NCBI RefSeq assembly: GCF_900113035.1
Contig: NZ_FONX01000006.1
Span: 218,851 to 282,850 of the forward strand
DNA length: 64,000 bases
Direction of reading: 5' to 3'
Source: Paracidovorax wautersii
GTDB taxonomy: Bacteria > Pseudomonadota > Gammaproteobacteria > Burkholderiales > Burkholderiaceae_C
The translations under genes were made by a program, and so were the position numbers. How positions within the stretch are numbered: the stretch's first letter is position 1; the number at the start of each line of letters is the position of its first letter. Positions 43,059 to 50,675 of this stretch are shown one piece after another. The notes below the pieces were generated by a model. It worked only from the letters and a program-made list of their open reading frames with translations. It searched no databases and was not told where the DNA came from.

Positions 43059-43590
43059 GAATGTGACTGTCGGTGATCCGATGGAGTTGGGCCATGTCTT
43101 GGCGCTGCATGAGGTGGACACACCGGGCGGCGCCGATCTGCTGGAGGCGATCTACCAGACGGTGCACACGTTTCTGCCGGGCACGAAGGTGCTGGCGGAT
43201 GCGCTGGGCATGTCGGTGGATGTGCTGCGCCAGAAGGCGAACCGGAATAACGGGCAGCACGTGTTCCACCCGCAGCAGCTGGTGGCGCTGCAGCGTGCGG
43301 CGGGCAATGCCGCGATCCTGCATTCGATGGCGCGGGCCCTGGGCTACACGGTGACGCGGGGCGCGCCGGATCAGTCGGGTGGTGACCCGGTGGAGGCGTT
43401 CATGCGCTTTCAGTTGGCGGTGTCCGAGGTGGTGCGCGCCGCGGCCGATGCGATGCTGGAGCCCGGGCACGTCACCACGAATCAGGTGCGCCGGGTGGAC
43501 TATCAGGTGCAGGACCTGCATGCGAGCGGCGATGCGCTGCTGGCGGCAGTGCGGGGCCGGCTGCGGCCGGTGCCTGGGGGTGGGCAATGA
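43057..43590 (+). CDS. phage regulatory CII-family protein
   Basis: 177 residues. FLPGTKVLADALGMSVDVLR then NNGQHVFHPQQLVALQRAAG is the helix-turn-helix region typical of the CII-like regulatory family of phages, with a helical C-terminal half. It probably activates lysogeny or early functions. Its stop overlaps the next ATG (ATGA). Confidence 0.75.
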   Translation: MNVTVGDPMELGHVLALHEVDTPGGADLLEAIYQTVHTFLPGTKVLADALGMSVDVLRQKANRNNGQHVFHPQQLVALQRAAGNAAILHSMARALGYTVTRGAPDQSGGDPVEAFMRFQLAVSEVVRAAADAMLEPGHVTTNQVRRVDYQVQDLHASGDALLAAVRGRLRPVPGGGQ

Positions 43591-44417
43591 AGCTGGGGGG
43601 CAATATCAAGGGCCTGGAGAAGGTGCAGAAGCAACTGGCCACGCTCACCGGCCAGCAGGCGCGGGAGGTGTATGCGAAGGCGCTGAATGACACGGCTTTC
43701 CAGCACGTTCGGCCCGCCATGCAGCAGGAGATGCGGACGGCCTTCGACCGGCCGACGCCGTTCATCCTGCGTTCTCCGCGGGTGTTTCCTGCAACGCCGG
43801 ACAAGCTCGAGGCGAGCATTGCGCCAACCTACTGGAGTCAGCTGGGCACGAAGGGCGGAAAGCAGGGGGTGGACCCGCAGCAGGTGCTGCAGGCGCAGGA
43901 GGCCGGCGGCCGGCGGGCTGATAAGCGCAGTGAGTCTGCGTTGCGCCGCGCCGGTTATCTGCTGCCTGGCTTTCAGTCCTCGATTCCGGCGAACCCGTAC
44001 CCAGGCAGCACGGATGCCTACGGCAATCTGCGCGGCGCGTTCCTGCAGCAGCTGCTCAGCTATCTGCAGGCGTTCACCGAGGGGCAGGGTTACAAGGCCA
44101 ACATGAAGGCGGGCAGGCGGGCCAAGCTGGAGGATCGCACGACGTTTAGCCAGCTCTCCAACCGCCGCCAGGTCAAGGCGATTCGGGGGCGTGCTTACTT
44201 CGTGAGCCATGGGCGCTTGCGGGGGCAGCATCTGCCCGCGGGGGTGTGGGCGAAGTCTGGCGTTCATGGCGTGGACGTGCGCCCGGTGCTGCTGTTCGTG
44301 CGCACGCCGATGTATCAGCCGCGCCTGTCGATGCGCCGGGTGAGCACGTCTTCCGATGCGTCGGCCTACCTGTCGCGCCGGCTTCGCTTCCGCATTCGCC
44401 AGGCGGCGGGGGTGTAG
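43587..44417 (+). CDS. possible gpZ-like minor tail protein in the early region
   Basis: 276 residues. The N-terminus (NIKGLEKVQKQLATLTGQQA then YAKALNDTAFQHVRPAMQ) recalls the IKGLE and Ala/Asn helix of lambda minor tail protein Z, and the second half has TFSQLSNRRQVKAIRGRAYF and PVLLFVRTPMYQPRLSM. gpZ is absent from its normal place between the FII-like and U-like genes, so this may be the relocated copy. The assignment is tentative. Coupled to the CII-like gene by ATGA. Confidence 0.45.
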   Translation: MKLGGNIKGLEKVQKQLATLTGQQAREVYAKALNDTAFQHVRPAMQQEMRTAFDRPTPFILRSPRVFPATPDKLEASIAPTYWSQLGTKGGKQGVDPQQVLQAQEAGGRRADKRSESALRRAGYLLPGFQSSIPANPYPGSTDAYGNLRGAFLQQLLSYLQAFTEGQGYKANMKAGRRAKLEDRTTFSQLSNRRQVKAIRGRAYFVSHGRLRGQHLPAGVWAKSGVHGVDVRPVLLFVRTPMYQPRLSMRRVSTSSDASAYLSRRLRFRIRQAAGV

Positions 44418-44420
44418 TCG

Positions 44421-45458
44421 ATGCACAGCTATATGCACCACATGGGCGACTTCAACACGGAGACGCTGCACCTGTCACGGCTGGAGCGTGACATCTACCG
44501 TGACATGCGTGACATGTATTACGCCAACGAGTGCGCGCTCGATGGTTCCGACATGGGCAAGCTGGCAAAGCGCCTGCGCTGCCGCACCGACGAAGAGGTG
44601 GCGGCCATGCAGTTCGTGCTCGAAGAGTTCTTCGAGCAGCAGGATGCCGGGCAGTTCTTCCATTACAAGATCGAAGCCGACTTGGCGGCGATGAAGGCGC
44701 TGCAGGTGGATCGGGGCACGGTGAAGAAGAACGAGAACGAGCGGCAAAGGCGCAGCAGGACTAGGCGGTCTGCTATGTTTTCTGCACTGAGTGCCAAGGG
44801 GGTGTTCATGGAAGGGCTGACCACGATGGCGGCTCTGTACCAGGCCTGCCGGGACCACGGCATCCCGATTCCTTCGGGCGATCCTGTCACGCGTGACAGC
44901 GTGACAGGTCACGGCGATGGCACGGGTAACCAAACCCATAACCCAATACCAATAAATCCCCCCAACCCCCCATCCGGGGGGGCGAGTGCAGGGTGTGACA
45001 CGTCACGGCAGAAGGCAGAGGGGGCGGCAGTCCAGTCCGGCAAGGGAACGGACCCGATGGCGGTGGCCACGGCGCTGTGTGCCTACTTCCCGCCGCATCG
45101 GCGGACCCGGCTGGCCCACGTCGCCGGCAAGGTGGGGGAGTTGATGGCGGCGGGGTCCGTCACCAGCGCTGAGCTGCTGGCTGCGGCGTCGAGCCAGGCC
45201 GATCGGCTCGGGCTGGAGGGCGGGCGGTCCTGCCCGTCGGTGATCCGGTGGCTGCGGGATTCCCGTTGGCTGGACACGGTGGCAACCGCGGCCGATGGCG
45301 ACACGGTGCCGGCGAACTGGCGGGCCACGCGCTCCGGCGTCGAGGCGATGGGCAAGCGGGTGGGTCTGCCGCCGTACGACGACAGCGGCTTCAGGCTGTT
45401 CGCCGACTACGAGGCCGAGGTCGAGCGCCGCCTGGCCGCCCAGGGAGTGCCGGCATGA
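44421..45458 (+). CDS. DUF1376 phage replication protein
   Basis: 345 residues. The N-terminal DUF1376 (YdaU-like) domain is clear: MGDFNTETLHLSRLERDIYR, a CRTDEEVAAMQFVLEEFF segment and KIEADLAAMKALQV. A low-complexity Pro/Gly linker (about 165-195) leads to a C-terminal helical domain (VATALCAYFPPHRRTRLAHV) and PSVIRWLRDSRWLDT. Such proteins replace lambda O as replication initiator or helicase loader. A strongly repetitive CCCC/GGGG tract lies in the linker DNA near 44956-44984. Confidence 0.8.
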   Translation: MHSYMHHMGDFNTETLHLSRLERDIYRDMRDMYYANECALDGSDMGKLAKRLRCRTDEEVAAMQFVLEEFFEQQDAGQFFHYKIEADLAAMKALQVDRGTVKKNENERQRRSRTRRSAMFSALSAKGVFMEGLTTMAALYQACRDHGIPIPSGDPVTRDSVTGHGDGTGNQTHNPIPINPPNPPSGGASAGCDTSRQKAEGAAVQSGKGTDPMAVATALCAYFPPHRRTRLAHVAGKVGELMAAGSVTSAELLAAASSQADRLGLEGGRSCPSVIRWLRDSRWLDTVATAADGDTVPANWRATRSGVEAMGKRVGLPPYDDSGFRLFADYEAEVERRLAAQGVPA

Positions 45459-45703
45459 GGGGCGTGTCGATGGTGGGGCCGGGGTGCCTCGATGTTGCGG
45501 AAAAACGACGAATTTCGGCCGTTTTTTGGTCTGTTGCGCAAAAGCAACGCCCGAACGGGTCCCTCCTGGCTCTTTCCGGCAAGGGTAATTCGAGCCCCGT
45601 TGCCGCGCTAGGTGCTGGATTTTTCAAACGGTTGACGGGGGTGGTTGACGGGGTGGCCGAGCGCTTTTGCCTGTCCGAAACGGAGGGCCGCGCGTATGTC
45701 TGA
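45455..45703 (+). other. 82-codon frame or cos/terminase-binding region before Nu1
   Basis: An open frame starts with an ATGA overlap and ends 8 bases into the small terminase gene. Its product (VFWSVAQKQRPNGSLLALSG) is not recognised, but the DNA near 45547-45610 (AACGGGTCCCTCC and then AATTCGAGCCCCGTTGCCG) resembles the conserved DNA seen just before terminase genes in related phages, which suggests a cos site. Both readings remain possible. Confidence 0.4.
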
Positions 45704-46280
45704 GCGCCTGACTCAAGCCGAACTTGGGCGCCAGCTGGGCGTTACGCGCCAAGCCATCCACAAGCTGCTCGAGGCCGGAAAGATCACGGCCGATGGGGAT
45801 GGGCTTATCGACCTCGAGGCCGCCCGCGTTGCCATTGCGAACAACGTGCACCCCGGCAGCAAGACTGCCCAGGCCGTGACGGCTGGCAGCGCTGACGACG
45901 ATCTGCCCGTGACGATTCCCGAGGCGGCCGAGCAGTTCGCCGGCGGCGGAAAGGGCCGAGGGAAGGGCGAGGGTATGCCGGCGAACTTTCTGATTGCCCG
46001 AACGATGCGCGAGATGGAAGAGGCGCGCATCGCTCGCCTCAAGCGCGAGGAAATGGAGGGGCTACTCATCCGCGTGACGGCCGTGGAGGCGGTGTGGGCG
46101 GCTTCTCTCGCCCAGGCGCGAGAGAAGCTGCTGCAGATCGCCGCGCGGCTTTCGCCCATGCTGGCGGCGGAAACCGACCCCCTGAAGGTGGACAACATGC
46201 TGCAGGACGAACTCAACCAGGCCCTGCAACTGCTGGCAGGGTGCGACGTGAAGCCCAAGCCTGCCGAGGGTTCGGTATGA
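45696..46280 (+). CDS. terminase small subunit (Nu1-like)
   Basis: 194 residues from ATG 45696 with GGAGG before it. The winged-helix DNA-binding N-terminus is LTQAELGRQLGVTRQAIHKL; the C-terminal half (MREMEEARIARLKREEMEGL; VWAASLAQAREKLLQIAARL) is the dimerisation and large-subunit contact region of Nu1-type proteins. It recognises cos DNA and recruits the large subunit encoded next, which overlaps by 4 bases. Confidence 0.85.
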   Translation: MSERLTQAELGRQLGVTRQAIHKLLEAGKITADGDGLIDLEAARVAIANNVHPGSKTAQAVTAGSADDDLPVTIPEAAEQFAGGGKGRGKGEGMPANFLIARTMREMEEARIARLKREEMEGLLIRVTAVEAVWAASLAQAREKLLQIAARLSPMLAAETDPLKVDNMLQDELNQALQLLAGCDVKPKPAEGSV

Positions 46281-48355
46281 GCGGCACGCATTTCAGCGCA
46301 GACGAGATGGACGACGTCCTGATGTCGCCGGATGAGCTGGCCCGCGCAGCCGTCCTGCTGGCGCGCATGAAGTCGCGGTTCTTCGCCCCGCCGCCGCGGG
46401 TCAACACGGCCGAATGGGCCGACGAATTCCGGCATGTGGCGAAGGGGCCCGAGCGCGGCCGGTGGCGCAACAGCCGCACGCCGTACCTGATCGAGCCGAT
46501 GGTGTGTGCCTCGGCGCACAGCGCCTATGAGCGCGTCGCGCTGATGTTCGCCACCCAGCTCGGTAAGTCGGAGGTGCTCTACAACGCGCTCCTGCAGCGA
46601 ATCCATACCGACCCGCAGGACATGATGATGGTCCAGCCCACCCTGCAGGACGGCCAGGACCATAGCTCGAAGCGCTTCTTGCCGACTGTGCTCCAGACGC
46701 CCATCCTCGACGGCCTGGTCACCACCCGCAAGTCGCGCGACGAGTCCAGCAGCTGGCGCTCGCGCAACATTCAAGGCGGGTTCTCCGTGTTCTTCGCCGG
46801 GGCCAACAGCGCAAGCTCTCTCGCCTCCAAGCCGCTCGGCTTCGCCGTGGCCGATGAAGTTGATCTGTGGCCTGTCGATGTGGACAACCAGGGCCCGCCG
46901 CTGGGCCTGCTCGAAGAGCGGATGAGCAACTTCTCGCGCCGCAAGCTGCTGATCGCCAGCACCCCTGGCATCAAGGGCCAGAGCGTTATCGAAGCCGAGT
47001 TCATGGCCAGCGATCGGCGGCGCTACTTCGTCCCGTGCCCGCACTGCGGCCACATGCAGCTGCTGCTGTGGGGCGAGGAGCACGATTGGGGCATCAAGTG
47101 CCTCAAGACGCTCACGGGCGAGCCGCGACCAGAAACGGCCGTGTACATCTGCTGCAACCCTGAATGCGGCGGCGCCATCGAAGAGCACAGCAAGACGGGG
47201 ATGCTCGCAGACGGGCTCTGGCGTGCCGAGGTGCCAGGCGCCGGGCGTGGCAAGCGCGCAGGCTTCACGCTGAACAAGCTGTATTCGCCGCTGGGGTGGA
47301 AGTCCTGGGCCGCGCTGGTGGAAGAGCGCGAGAACGCCCTCGCAAAGCAGCGCCTGGGCGAAACCGGCCCTATCCGCAAGTTCACCAACGCCAGCATGGC
47401 GCAAACCTTCAAGATCGAAGGCGTGGGCACCAGCGCCGAGGCCTTGAGCAAGCGCGCCGAGGACTACCCGCTCGGCATCGTCCCGCGGGGCGGCCTCATG
47501 CTCACCATGGGCGTGGACACGCAGCCCGACCGCCTGGAGGCCCGCATCTGGGCCTTCGGCCGCGGAGAAGAAAGCTGGCTCATCCAGCGGCACATCATCT
47601 ACGGCGACCCCAATCTGGACGAGAACACGCCCGGCTCGCCGTGGACCAAACTCACCGAGATCCGCCGCACCTTCGTACCCTTGCAGGGCGGCGGGCAAAT
47701 GCAGATCGAAGCGACCGGCATCGACACCGGCGGGCACAACACCCACGCGGTTTACAACTACTGCCGCGAGCACGACCGCGAGGAAGTGCTGGCCATCAAG
47801 GGCTCCAGCGAGCACGGCCAGCCCGTGCTCGGCAAGCCCAAGGCGATGGATGTGAACTGGCGGGGCCGTGCGCTCTCCCACGGCGTGAAGCTGTGGTTCA
47901 TCGGCACCGACACCGCCAAGGATCTGCTGTTCGGCCGCATGAAGAACCAGAAGGCCGGGCCCGGCTACATCCACGTGCCGAAGGCGCTGGTGGAAACCGA
48001 CGAATTCGAGCAGATGACGAACCCGCGGCTCATGCCGAAGGGCCGCAACGGCAAGACCGTCATGGTCTGGGACTGCCCTGCTGGCAAGCGCGAAGAGGCC
48101 AGCGACTGCTACGTGTACGCCTACGCCATGGCCTGTTACCTGGGCGTCGAAACCTTCCGCGAGCCAAGCTGGAAAAAGCGCGAGGAACGCTACTGGCCGC
48201 GCACCCTGGACATGTTCAGCCAGCCTGACGCGCCGCAGCCAGCAGAAGGCGCCGCGCAAGAGGACGAGGTGCCGGCAGAAGTGCCTCTCATCGCTCAGCC
48301 AGTGCCCGCTGCGCCGAAGTCGAACGCCTCCCTTTTCAGTCCCATTTCATTCTAA
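46277..48355 (+). CDS. terminase large subunit (GpA family)
   Basis: ATP-driven packaging motor and endonuclease, 692 residues. Walker A-like FATQLGKSEVLYN near 92-104, Walker B in GFAVADEVDLWPVD near 188, a zinc-finger-like FVPCPHCGHMQLL and CCNPECGGAIEEH pair, and the nuclease Asp in TMGVDTQPDRLEARI near 412. This is the normal layout for lambda gpA. The C-terminal 45 residues are Pro/Ala-rich and variable. Confidence 0.93.
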   Translation: MSGTHFSADEMDDVLMSPDELARAAVLLARMKSRFFAPPPRVNTAEWADEFRHVAKGPERGRWRNSRTPYLIEPMVCASAHSAYERVALMFATQLGKSEVLYNALLQRIHTDPQDMMMVQPTLQDGQDHSSKRFLPTVLQTPILDGLVTTRKSRDESSSWRSRNIQGGFSVFFAGANSASSLASKPLGFAVADEVDLWPVDVDNQGPPLGLLEERMSNFSRRKLLIASTPGIKGQSVIEAEFMASDRRRYFVPCPHCGHMQLLLWGEEHDWGIKCLKTLTGEPRPETAVYICCNPECGGAIEEHSKTGMLADGLWRAEVPGAGRGKRAGFTLNKLYSPLGWKSWAALVEERENALAKQRLGETGPIRKFTNASMAQTFKIEGVGTSAEALSKRAEDYPLGIVPRGGLMLTMGVDTQPDRLEARIWAFGRGEESWLIQRHIIYGDPNLDENTPGSPWTKLTEIRRTFVPLQGGGQMQIEATGIDTGGHNTHAVYNYCREHDREEVLAIKGSSEHGQPVLGKPKAMDVNWRGRALSHGVKLWFIGTDTAKDLLFGRMKNQKAGPGYIHVPKALVETDEFEQMTNPRLMPKGRNGKTVMVWDCPAGKREEASDCYVYAYAMACYLGVETFREPSWKKREERYWPRTLDMFSQPDAPQPAEGAAQEDEVPAEVPLIAQPVPAAPKSNASLFSPISF

Positions 48356-48376
48356 AAAAATAGCGTGCCATCGATC

Positions 48377-48697
48377 ATGCAACCTATTGAACCTGACCGT
48401 ATCGACCCCATCGCCATCCTTCGCGAGGAGCTGATCGCCGCCGGAATAGCACATGGTGCTGATCGTTGCGAGGAGCTGGCCGAGAACGTGGTGCAGCGGT
48501 ACGTGCGGCGCCTCGGCGGCATGCCCGTGTACGTGCGCAGCCAGCGTGCCAGGGACTCGGCCAAGGTGGCCGATGAGATCTACCAGAAGTTCAACGGAGT
48601 GAACACGAAAGCGCTCGCGAGGGAGTACGGAAAATCTGCGCGCACGGTGCAACGCATCATCCTTGCCCGGCGTGCTGCGGCCAATTCGCAGCGGTGA
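48377..48697 (+). CDS. Mor/C-family transcription activator
   Basis: 106 residues. PIAILREELIAAGIAHGADR, RCEELAENVVQRYVRRLGG, MPVYVRSQRARDSAK and FNGVNTKALAREYGKSARTV then QRIILARR follow the Mor/C domain of phage Mu, with a dimer region, a connecting strand and a helix-turn-helix. In Mu these proteins activate middle and late promoters. Here the gene sits between terminase and gpW, which is unusual for a lambda-type phage, and a large dyad lies just downstream. A GTG at 48365 is an alternative start. Confidence 0.8.
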   Translation: MQPIEPDRIDPIAILREELIAAGIAHGADRCEELAENVVQRYVRRLGGMPVYVRSQRARDSAKVADEIYQKFNGVNTKALAREYGKSARTVQRIILARRAAANSQR

Positions 48698-48721
48698 ATG
48701 ACGCGGTTTTGCACTCATTTT

Positions 48722-48733
48722 TATAGCGCTATA
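48722..48733. promoter_or_regulatory. perfect 12-bp palindrome TATAGCGCTATA
   Basis: Lies between the Mor-like gene and gpW, 26 bases before the 42-bp dyad. Possible part of the same regulatory site. Confidence 0.4.
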
Positions 48734-48759
48734 TCCATGATTCATGCGGTTTTTGGGGG

Positions 48760-48801
48760 TGCGACATAATTTAGCGACACGTGTCGCATGGAAATGTCGC
48801 A
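48760..48801. promoter_or_regulatory. 42-bp dyad made of four GCGACA half-sites
   Basis: TGCGACAT, 6 bases, GCGACAC, then GTGTCGC, 6 bases, ATGTCGCA. Every arm base is symmetric (30 of 42 positions). It lies 63 bases after the Mor-like gene and 22 bases before gpW, and is a strong candidate binding site for that activator or a late-gene regulator. Confidence 0.6.
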
Positions 48802-48823
48802 GCTGTCCTGAGAACCTCAGGGA

Positions 48824-49054
48824 ATGGGCACATACAGCCACCTCACCGACGACGAACTCACCGCGCTGCGCGCCAAACTGGTCGCATCGCTGACCGACCG
48901 CCTCACGGCGCCCACGGCGGCCTCCAGTTCGGGCCGCTCGGTCCAGTACCAGCAGCGCACCCAGGATCTCCGCGACGAGATCGCGGCGGTAAACGCTGAA
49001 ATTGACGCCCGCTCCGGCCATTCGGCGGGCGGCCCCATCTATCTGGTGGGCTGA
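48824..49054 (+). CDS. gpW-family head-tail joining protein
   Basis: 76 residues, usual gpW size. TYSHLTDDELTALRAKLVAS starts a helix and VQYQQRTQDLRDEIAAVNAE the second, with a short beta-hairpin between. It joins filled heads to tails. Position between terminase and portal is the same as in lambda. Confidence 0.85.
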   Translation: MGTYSHLTDDELTALRAKLVASLTDRLTAPTAASSSGRSVQYQQRTQDLRDEIAAVNAEIDARSGHSAGGPIYLVG

Positions 49055-49061
49055 TACGGGC

Positions 49062-50675
49062 ATGGCACGTCCCAAACGTCATCGTCGCGGCGCGCTGGCC
49101 GCTGCTGAGGCCTCCGCAGCCAGCGGCGCCAGCATGTCGGCCTACCGAGGCGCGGCCAGTGGCCGCGATGACGTGTCCGTGATGACCTGGAACACGGGCA
49201 ACGGCAGCGCAGATGCCGACCTGCTGCCCGATCTGGACGTTCTCACCTCTCGATCGCGCGACCTGGGCCGCAACAACGGCCTCATGGCCGGCGCGATGCA
49301 GACCAAGCGCGACAACATCGTCGGCGCGGTGCTGCGGCTCTCGGCCAAGCCCGAATACAAGCTGCTGGGCTGGACGCTCCAGCAGGCCCGCGAGTGGGGC
49401 AACATCACCGAAGCCAAGTTCCGCAGCTGGGCGGACACCACCGAGTGCGACGCAGGCCGCACCAGCACGCTCCTGTCCCTTACCCAGCAGGCACTCACCG
49501 GCGCCATGCTCAACGGCGATGCGCTCGCGCTGCCCTTGTGGCTGCCTCGCAAGGGCTCGCGCTGGGGCACTCGCATCCTCACGGTCGAATCTGACCGGCT
49601 CAGCACGCCGCCCTGGCTGGCCTCCAATCCGATGGTGCGCGCCGGTATCGAATTCGATGAATTCGGCGCGCCCGTTGCGTACCACGTGCAAAAGCACCAC
49701 CCCGGCGACCTGAGCGGGAACTTTGCCGTGCATACCGGGGGCTTTCAGCAGTGGGATCGCATCCCGGCGTTCACTGCCTGGGGGCGGCGCCGGGTCATCC
49801 ATCTGCATGACAAGGACCGAACCGGCCAATCGCGTGGAAGGCCGCTGGTGTCGGCCGTCATGCGCGATTTCAAGATGGCCGGCGACTACGCCAGCAACGA
49901 ACTGCAGTCCAGCGTAGCCAATTCGCTGGTGGCCGCCTTCATCGAGTCGAACCTCAGCAACGACGCATCGGCCGCGCTCTTCGGCAAAGAGCCGCGCGAG
50001 GCCTGGAACACCTCGCTCGGCGAAATGCGCGGCAGCGTGCGGCAGCTCAAGGGCTCGGCCATGATTCCGCTGCCCGTGGGTGCCAAGGTCAGCGGCTTCA
50101 CGCCAGGCCGGCCGAATCCCGCGTTCGAGGCCTTCATGCTGGCCGTCCTGCGGCACATCGCCGCGGGCATGAACATGTCCTATGAGCTGCTGCTCAAGGA
50201 CTTCTCCAAGACCAACTACAGCAGCGCGCGGGCCACCCTGCTCGAGGTGTGGCGCTACTTCAACGGCCGCCGGCGCTGGCTCACCGATGTGTTCCTGCGC
50301 CCGGTGTACGAGCTGTGGCTCGAGGAAGCCGTCAACGCGGGCGAGATCGACGCCCCCGGCTTCTACGACAACCAGTACGCCTATTGCCGCGCGCGCTTCA
50401 TCTTCGGCGGCCGTGGATGGGTGGACCCCGTGAAAGAGGCGCAGTCCGCCGCTATGCGCATCGCCGCAGGCATCTCCACGCTCGAGATCGAGTGCGCAGA
50501 GCAGGGCCTGGACTACGAGGAAGTGCTCGACCAGCTGGCCATCGAGGCCGCCATGCGGCGCGAGCGGGGCCTGGGTCCTGTCAGCGCCGCCCTCCTGACC
50601 CCCTCTAAAGACAAGCCTGAGCAGGACGACGGCGAAGCCGCGCCGCAGGGCGAGAAAGAAAGCGCAACCGTATGA
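49062..50675 (+). CDS. portal protein (lambda gpB family)
   Basis: 537 residues forming the dodecameric DNA channel at the head vertex. Family traits: RSRDLGRNNGLMAGAMQTKR near 68, AMLNGDALALPLW near 145, and MNMSYELLLKDFSKTNYSSA near 370, typical of gpB portals. The basic N-terminal 15 residues are non-conserved. Its stop overlaps the protease start. Confidence 0.92.
   Translation: MARPKRHRRGALAAAEASAASGASMSAYRGAASGRDDVSVMTWNTGNGSADADLLPDLDVLTSRSRDLGRNNGLMAGAMQTKRDNIVGAVLRLSAKPEYKLLGWTLQQAREWGNITEAKFRSWADTTECDAGRTSTLLSLTQQALTGAMLNGDALALPLWLPRKGSRWGTRILTVESDRLSTPPWLASNPMVRAGIEFDEFGAPVAYHVQKHHPGDLSGNFAVHTGGFQQWDRIPAFTAWGRRRVIHLHDKDRTGQSRGRPLVSAVMRDFKMAGDYASNELQSSVANSLVAAFIESNLSNDASAALFGKEPREAWNTSLGEMRGSVRQLKGSAMIPLPVGAKVSGFTPGRPNPAFEAFMLAVLRHIAAGMNMSYELLLKDFSKTNYSSARATLLEVWRYFNGRRRWLTDVFLRPVYELWLEEAVNAGEIDAPGFYDNQYAYCRARFIFGGRGWVDPVKEAQSAAMRIAAGISTLEIECAEQGLDYEEVLDQLAIEAAMRRERGLGPVSAALLTPSKDKPEQDDGEAAPQGEKESATV

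Noticed and set aside
44940..44990. Runs of C and G in the replication gene as a regulatory element or phase-variable tract
   Set aside because: They encode a Pro/Gly linker in an otherwise intact frame; no single long homopolymer likely to slip.
48340..48364. A-run after the large terminase stop as a terminator
   Set aside because: No stem precedes it on the plus strand, and the late genes continue in the same direction.
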